A stretch of 64,000 bases of DNA from positions 17,259 to 81,258 of the forward strand of contig JXTC01000626.1 in assembly GCA_002914845.1 (NCBI GenBank), given 5' to 3'. A model generated the notes under the pieces. It had not been told where the DNA came from and searched no databases. It worked only from the letters and a program-made list of their open reading frames with translations. The position numbers and the translations under genes were made by a program. Of this stretch, positions 59,171 to 64,000 are shown piece by piece (positions within the stretch are counted from its first letter, which is position 1; each line of letters begins with the position of its first letter). The stretch comes from Trema orientale (Eukaryota; Streptophyta; Magnoliopsida; Rosales; Cannabaceae).

Positions 59171-59730
59171 TAGTTACTGGTTAACAGTAACTGGTAATTG
59201 ACTAGTTACTGGCTAACAGTAACTAGTAACCAATCTTGTAACCAGAAATTGTGATCGAGAGCTAGAAACTAGTAACTAGAAACTAGCTAGTAACCAAAAT
59301 AGTAACTAGAAACTAGCAACCAAAGTAGTAACCATTCACTAGTCTTTGCAACTACCCACCAATCTAGAAACCAGTAAGTAAATTATAATTGCTAACTAGA
59401 GTAACCAGTAACAAAATTAGTAATTAGTAACTAGTAATTAGTACCAATCTAATAGAAATTAAAGTAACCAGTTATTGGTAATGAGTAACTATATCGGTTA
59501 CTAGTATCTAATAAAAAGATGTAATAGCTCAATTAAAAGAAGGGAAAAAAAAAGAAAAGAAACAAATGCTTCAAAAAAAATAGAAGGAGCATGGCTTAAT
59601 GGAAAAGAAAAATAGAATAGGAAAAAAAAATTAAAAATAAAATAGATGAGCTACGAAGCCAAATTAGTAGTAGGAAACTAGTTACCAATAACTAGTAACT
59701 GGTAACCAATTCCATATTAGTAACTAGTAA
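59160..59730. repeat. GTTACTAGT/ACTGGTAACC word cluster
   Basis: Dozens of near-palindromic words (GACTAGTTACTGGTTAACAG, AGTAACTAGTAACCA, AACTAGTAACTAGAAACTAG) fill 59160-59520 and recur at 59670-59730. They are mutually inverted and can pair with each other. The same words form the core of the foldback repeat at 60.4 kb. Confidence 0.75.
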
Positions 59731-59929
59731 ACAGTTTATTTAAAAACGATTGTAGCTCATTATCCATAAGAGAGAAAAAAGGGGAAAACAAATAAAGGAA
59801 GGGAAAAAAAAAGTCAAGAATGTGAGAGAGAGAGAGAGAGAGGAAAAAAATGACAAAAATAAAAAGAAGGAGAAAATAAAAAGAATAAAAAAACGGAAAA
59901 ATAAAATAAAAATTAGAATGATAGTAATC

Positions 59930-60000
59930 GGGCTAGTGGGATTCGAACAAAGGTAAAGAAAAAGAGAAAAAAGCCCATGTCCACTTTGCTAAAGGATATT
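59930..60000 (-). mobile_element. tRNA-like SINE head, minus strand
   Basis: The minus strand reads TTAGCAAAGTGGACATGGGC (box A) and TGTTCGAATCCCAC (box B), facing the plus-strand head at 58735 across the GTTAC cluster. No mature tRNA fold is evident. Confidence 0.55.
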
Positions 60001-60239
60001 TTAAATTTTATTTTATACTTTAATTTATATAATAAGTGATTTACAAAATTGATCAAAGTTACAAAAGTGTCTAACTCTGTATTTTCTTAATTCTTTTAAT
60101 ATTTTTCTGTACCAAAGAGGTATTTCTTTACTTTACCATATATTTGTAATATTTATTATTTTTTGACGGTATAACCCTTTAAAACCCAATGAGATTCTCA
60201 CGTAACCAAGTATCATGTAACTTTTGTATGTTACCTCAC

Positions 60240-60640
60240 AAAATAAATTGGTTTCTAACATTTTTACCTGTAAAAATCGAAAAGAATTACAAAAATACGG
60301 TACTCATGCTTTTTTTCAATTTTCGTACGGTTTTTATTAGAAAAATATCACTTGTTAAAAAATATTTAGAAAAGAATCATTTTTAAAATAGTTACTGGTT
60401 ACTGGTTTCTAGAAACTAGTTACTGGTTACCAGTTATATACTAGTTATAAATACCGTTGATTACTAGTTACCAGTTTCTAGAAATTGGTTACCAGAAACT
60501 AGTTACTATTTTAAAAAATGGCATTTTTCTAAATATTTTTTTAAAAATGATATTTTTCTAATAAAAACCGTACCGCACCTTAAAAAACGGAAATCACCGT
60601 ATTTTTCAAATTTTTTTTCAGAAACACCGTATAATATCTA
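60240..60640. repeat. Foldback-family repeat, copy 3 (best preserved)
   Basis: Arms 60325-60431 and 60467-60573 are near-perfect reverse complements (GTACGGTTTTTATTAGAAAA at the left, TTTTCTAATAAAAACCGTAC at the right, with AAAATAGTTACTGG / AAACTAGTTACTATTTT nearer the loop). Outer parts with AAAATACGGT and ACCGTATTTTT extend the pairing to about 60240-60640. It would form a hairpin of more than 100 bp of stem. No ORF. Confidence 0.85.
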
Positions 60641-60775
60641 ATTTCCACTAATAAATTCTTTAAGTCTAGATATGCTTAGGCTGATTGGGCCCCTATAGCT
60701 AATTGGGCCTTGATTTAACCAAGTCTTCGAAACTAGTTGATCAAAGTCAAAGGACTTAGCACACATTTAGAGAAA

Positions 60776-60975
60776 TTTAGGTGGATGATCAATATTTTAA
60801 ATTTGATTAAGTAGATATCCATTTTTAAAATTTTATAGCTAAATGTCCAGTTATATATATTTTTACACTTGGTAGATAAACATATCTACCAATTTTAGCT
60901 ACTGTACTGAAATGTATTGAGTAATTTTTTATATTTGGTATATAAAATTTTACACTTGATATATAAACATATATA
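60776..60975 (+). repeat. Dispersed repeat B, copy 2
   Basis: Inverse copy of 19155-19350 (AAATTTGATTAAGTAGATAT, TTTACACTTGGTAGATA, GTATATAAAATTTTACACTT). Confidence 0.7.
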
Positions 60976-62845
60976 CCGGACATTTTGCTATAACATTTGA
61001 CAAAAGGACATTTACTGAAATTGGGCCCAAAATTTGGTCACATTTCTATAAGCCCCTAGCATTTATGCTAAATGCATATTTGCTTCTTTTAATATTTCAC
61101 TTGGAGCACCTTTATTTTCTTTTTTCTTGTTTCTCTTTCAAATGTCCAGCCACATAACGCGGACATCAAGGTCTTTTATCAATTCACATGGGCTTCATTT
61201 GTTCTATGGCTTAAGCTTGGATAGCTCTAGGTTCTAGTGGGCTTGCTTCTGTCATCTTTCTACAGCGGTTTTAGAAATATATAACCTTTAAGCTCTTTTT
61301 TCCATCAAATACCTTTTAAGCTGCTCGGTTTAAAAAGATAGCACAATTTAGATAAAGACTTCTAGAAAAATAATTAAGCTAGAAAAAGTACGTAAATATT
61401 GTATAAATATAAGCACATCATCGAACAAACCTCCTGCCATGAAAATCCAATATTATATATCACGTTATCAAATATAATTGGGTCCACGTTTTTGGTTATA
61501 TAGTATATGACCTTCACAATTATTTTTTATATGTTTCCTGACGTTGGCTATATATTGAAAGTTACACAAATCTATACAAATGTATGGATATGAATATTTT
61601 TGTTTTCCCTCTATATCGATGGGTATAAACATTTGCATTCAATAACAATCACACGGCATTAGTTAATCAATTTGATATTAATGACTTGCACCTATGTATA
61701 CATCCATTCTAAATACAATTGCTGTAGAGAACCATAGCGCGCACATAAATGATAATTTGTTTTGCCAATTTGTATGGACATTCGAAAGCATGCTTTCTTT
61801 TTGATTCCAATATTCATGTAGGAAATGATTTTTCTAAATTTTTTCTTCGCTATTTTGTGGAACGGCGAATAGAAATATTCCATTTCTATTTAATTTCAAT
61901 TCGAGTCCATGTTTTTTCTCTTACCTTTTTAATTCTAATTTAAATTTAAATTTAATTTAATATGTGTTATTACTCTTTTTATTTTTATTTTATTTCAGCT
62001 ATACATTTAACGTGAATGTAAGAATATTATTATCTAGTTTCTTAGTTGTACAGTGATTATTTAATTTAATTACATTTAATTACTAAATAATTAATGAATT
62101 CCCTTTTCTTTCAAAAAAAAAATATTGTTTTGAAATTTAATTTCTACTAAATGTTTCAAATGTCAACTATTAACAAATGGAAATAACGGAAAAGGATGAT
62201 AACAACTAATGGGGGGAATCAAAATTAAATGAGATGTGAAATAAGAAATTGGAATGAGAATAAGAATATTAGGAATATTAATGATATTAAAAAAATCTAA
62301 CTTAGCACATAACTTATGTTAATAAATGATGTTCCATACTTTGATATGCATTAATTAAATATAAGAAATTATTTTATACAACTAACCAACTCATTATGAG
62401 TATGTAAGTATTGCTATATACCTATTAAGTAAGCACTCGTAAGGACAACACTAAAGGATTATTGAAGTTGAGTATTAACAAATTATCCACCTCAATATTT
62501 TGGAAATTTTTTGAATACTTTGGAATGTATCTCTTATCAAAATTTAAACAGCAGTACTTGTATATATCCGCCATTGACTTCATAAAAATTATTCCCTTTG
62601 GACAAAGTTTTAGACCAAATTATTAAGAATGTACTTATAAGGAACTTTTTGCATATTTGATCATCAATTTTTAACAAATTAATCTTCCCGTAATTGATTA
62701 GCATATAGAAAAGACAGAAACCCCTTTATTTTTAAAAATTAAAATTAAAATTAAAAAAAAAAAGAAAATGGCCCTACATCGTGGCTGCGAGGCGACATAT
62801 TTTGCTTATTTGGAGCATTTCAAACTAGGAAATTCGTTCAAAAAA
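60976..62845. other. Gene-free AT-rich region
   Basis: No family resemblance in the short frames at 61.7-61.9 kb. Poly-A/T tracts at 62110 and 62745. Confidence 0.4.
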
Positions 62846-63002
62846 AAATAATACTATGGGATACCAGTAGTGTCCAGCATCACATGATGTGACAGTTTGT
62901 TACTGGCTAATTATAATTGTAATTTAGGCAAAGTTTATGTGGAACTCAATTTTTTAATTAGATTCATCCAATATCGGTGGTGCTAGGTGACCCTATCTCA
63001 TG
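62846..63002. mobile_element. MITE family D, copy 3
   Basis: ACTATGGGATACCAGTAGTG at the left and GTGACCCTATCTCATGG at the right are imperfect inverted ends; the centre TTACTGGCTAATTATAATTG matches copies at 47280 and 55385. Confidence 0.5.
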
Positions 63003-63359
63003 GAATTTGATTGCCTTAATTGCCTTTTAGATGATCTCTGTGAACTACTTACCTATTCTTTCGGCACTACACTAAGTGGCTTCCCATTACATCTCACGAT
63101 CTTCATATATAATAAAAGATTGAAAGCTTCAATTAGGTATATGCTGAAGGTTGGAAAATGAAACCGCATATATATATATATATATACATATATATTATTA
63201 AAAAAAAGTCAAATAATTCCAAAGATTACTATATACAATATATAATTTATTGGTACTGCTTCCTCCTCATTGCTCATTGACATAGATAAATAGGACCATA
63301 TAACTAGTTTAAGGGCTTATTAATCGGATCAGAGAGAACGTTTTTGTTTTGTTTATTAA

Positions 63360-63866
63360 ATGGCCAATTTTTGGCCTCGTATTGTCTATGCCTTGGCTTT
63401 ATGCTTCATAGCTGCCAATGTAGTAATTGCAAGTGACTATAGGCCATACTCTTATGCATCTCCACGTCCATTGCTAAAGTCTCCTCCACTCTATAACAAC
63501 AAGTCTCCACCACCGCCACCTCGTTATACTTACAAATCTCCTCCTCCTCCACCACCGTCCCCTCCTCCTTATATCCACAAGTCTCCACCACCATCTTCTC
63601 AGTCACGGCCACCTCCTTATGTTTACGAGTCTCTACGACTGCCCTTTTTATCACAACCAGCATCAGTAGTACCATATGTTTACAAGTCTCCTCCATCACC
63701 TCCACCGTACGTCTACATATCTCCACTGCCGCAATCACCATCACCTCCTCCGCCATACATCTACGAGTCTCTCCCACTTCCTTCTCTATCACCATCGCCT
63801 CCGTACTTCTATGAATCATCACTTTACTACTACAGGTCTCCTCCACCACCCATTGTTAATTACTAG
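63360..63866 (+). CDS. Extensin-like hydroxyproline-rich cell-wall protein
   Basis: 168 residues starting at ATG 63360. A hydrophobic signal peptide of about 24 residues (MANFWPRIVYALALCF..., cleavage after IAS) directs secretion. The mature part repeats SPPPPP/SPPP blocks alternating with YVYKS, YIHKS, YVYES and YIYES, the extensin pattern of Pro to be hydroxylated and arabinosylated plus Tyr for cross-linking in the wall. The protein is short for an extensin, and several repeats are degenerate (ESLRLPFLSQPA, ISPLPQS, ESLPLPSLS), with Lys replaced by Glu or Ile. The open frame is intact. An intron in the 3' UTR is likely. A TATA-like AGATAAATAGG lies about 75 bp upstream. Confidence 0.92.
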   Translation: MANFWPRIVYALALCFIAANVVIASDYRPYSYASPRPLLKSPPLYNNKSPPPPPRYTYKSPPPPPPSPPPYIHKSPPPSSQSRPPPYVYESLRLPFLSQPASVVPYVYKSPPSPPPYVYISPLPQSPSPPPPYIYESLPLPSLSPSPPYFYESSLYYYRSPPPPIVNY

Positions 63867-63870
63867 ACAT

Positions 63871-63982
63871 GTAAGTATTTGTTATCTAAGTATTTGTTAT
63901 CTTTTCTTGCTAACTTGCAACTCAGCAAATTAATTAAATACTTGATTAATATCTTATTTAGTTGGTATGTTTTCTATTGCAG
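63871..63982 (+). other. Probable 3' UTR intron of the extensin gene
   Basis: Four bases after the stop codon, ACAT|GTAAGT is a strong donor, and TTTCTATTGCAG at 63971-63982 is a strong acceptor. The 112-bp AT-rich interval fits the 3' UTR introns known in extensin genes. Confidence 0.6.
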
Positions 63983-64000
63983 GTTAATTACACTAGTTGG

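Noticed and set aside
63406-63849. Minus-strand 147-residue open frame with repeated VEET
   Set aside because: It is the complement of the repetitive extensin sequence, with no independent evidence.

Overview
The window reads as a nuclear chromosome segment of a flowering plant, very probably a eudicot. The evidence is intron-rich plant-type genes (FAS1, FLOWERING LOCUS T, a BAHD acyltransferase, an extensin), AT-rich intergenic DNA, Ty1-copia elements primed from an initiator-Met-tRNA-like site, LINE remnants and many short TIR elements. No single sequence fixes the species; a woody or Rosales-type rosid is only a guess. Single N characters at 4651, 19153, 28728 and 29853 mark assembly joins or ambiguous bases.

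Only five protein genes can be supported. The first four are on the minus strand. They are FAS1, the large subunit of chromatin assembly factor 1 (7944-13827, 12 exons, 839 aa when joined); a small gene with a C-terminal cystatin/monellin-like domain (16478-17824), whose third exon has an in-frame stop; a complete FT/PEBP florigen gene (26664-30521, 4 exons, 174 aa); and a two-exon BAHD acyltransferase (44988-48714, 471 aa). A short extensin-like cell-wall protein (63360-63866) lies on the plus strand at the right edge. These genes do not form a functional cluster.

Layout. 1-6.6 kb holds a degenerate Ty1-copia element with a recoverable GATTA target-site duplication and a nested MITE, then an exact 561-bp duplication across an N, then a LINE 3' fragment. 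7.9-14.2 kb is FAS1 with E2F-type sites upstream. 14.4-16 kb is repeats. 16.4-18.5 kb is the cystatin-like gene, with a decayed copy of its 5' end at 19.7 kb. 20.1-26.1 kb is a TRIM-like solo LTR and a second copia element split by a large LTR-like insert. 26.6-30.7 kb is FT with a Tourist-like MITE in intron 2. 30.7-44.9 kb is gene-free (MITEs, solo LTRs, LTR-like repeats). 45-48.7 kb is the BAHD gene. 49-63 kb is gene-free and repeat-rich, including LINE ORF1 remains, MITEs and tRNA-derived heads. 63.3-64 kb is the extensin.

The most unusual material is a family of foldback sequences at about 15.0-16.0, 51.3-51.8 and 60.2-60.6 kb. Conserved AT-rich arms enclose a variable core of GTTAC/GGTTACC words, and a related core is amplified at 59.16-59.73 kb between two inward-facing tRNA-like heads. 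Several MITEs with perfect 9-bp target-site duplications (Mutator-like) can also be delimited exactly. All coding models were assembled by eye from splice signals and family resemblance; no database search was run.
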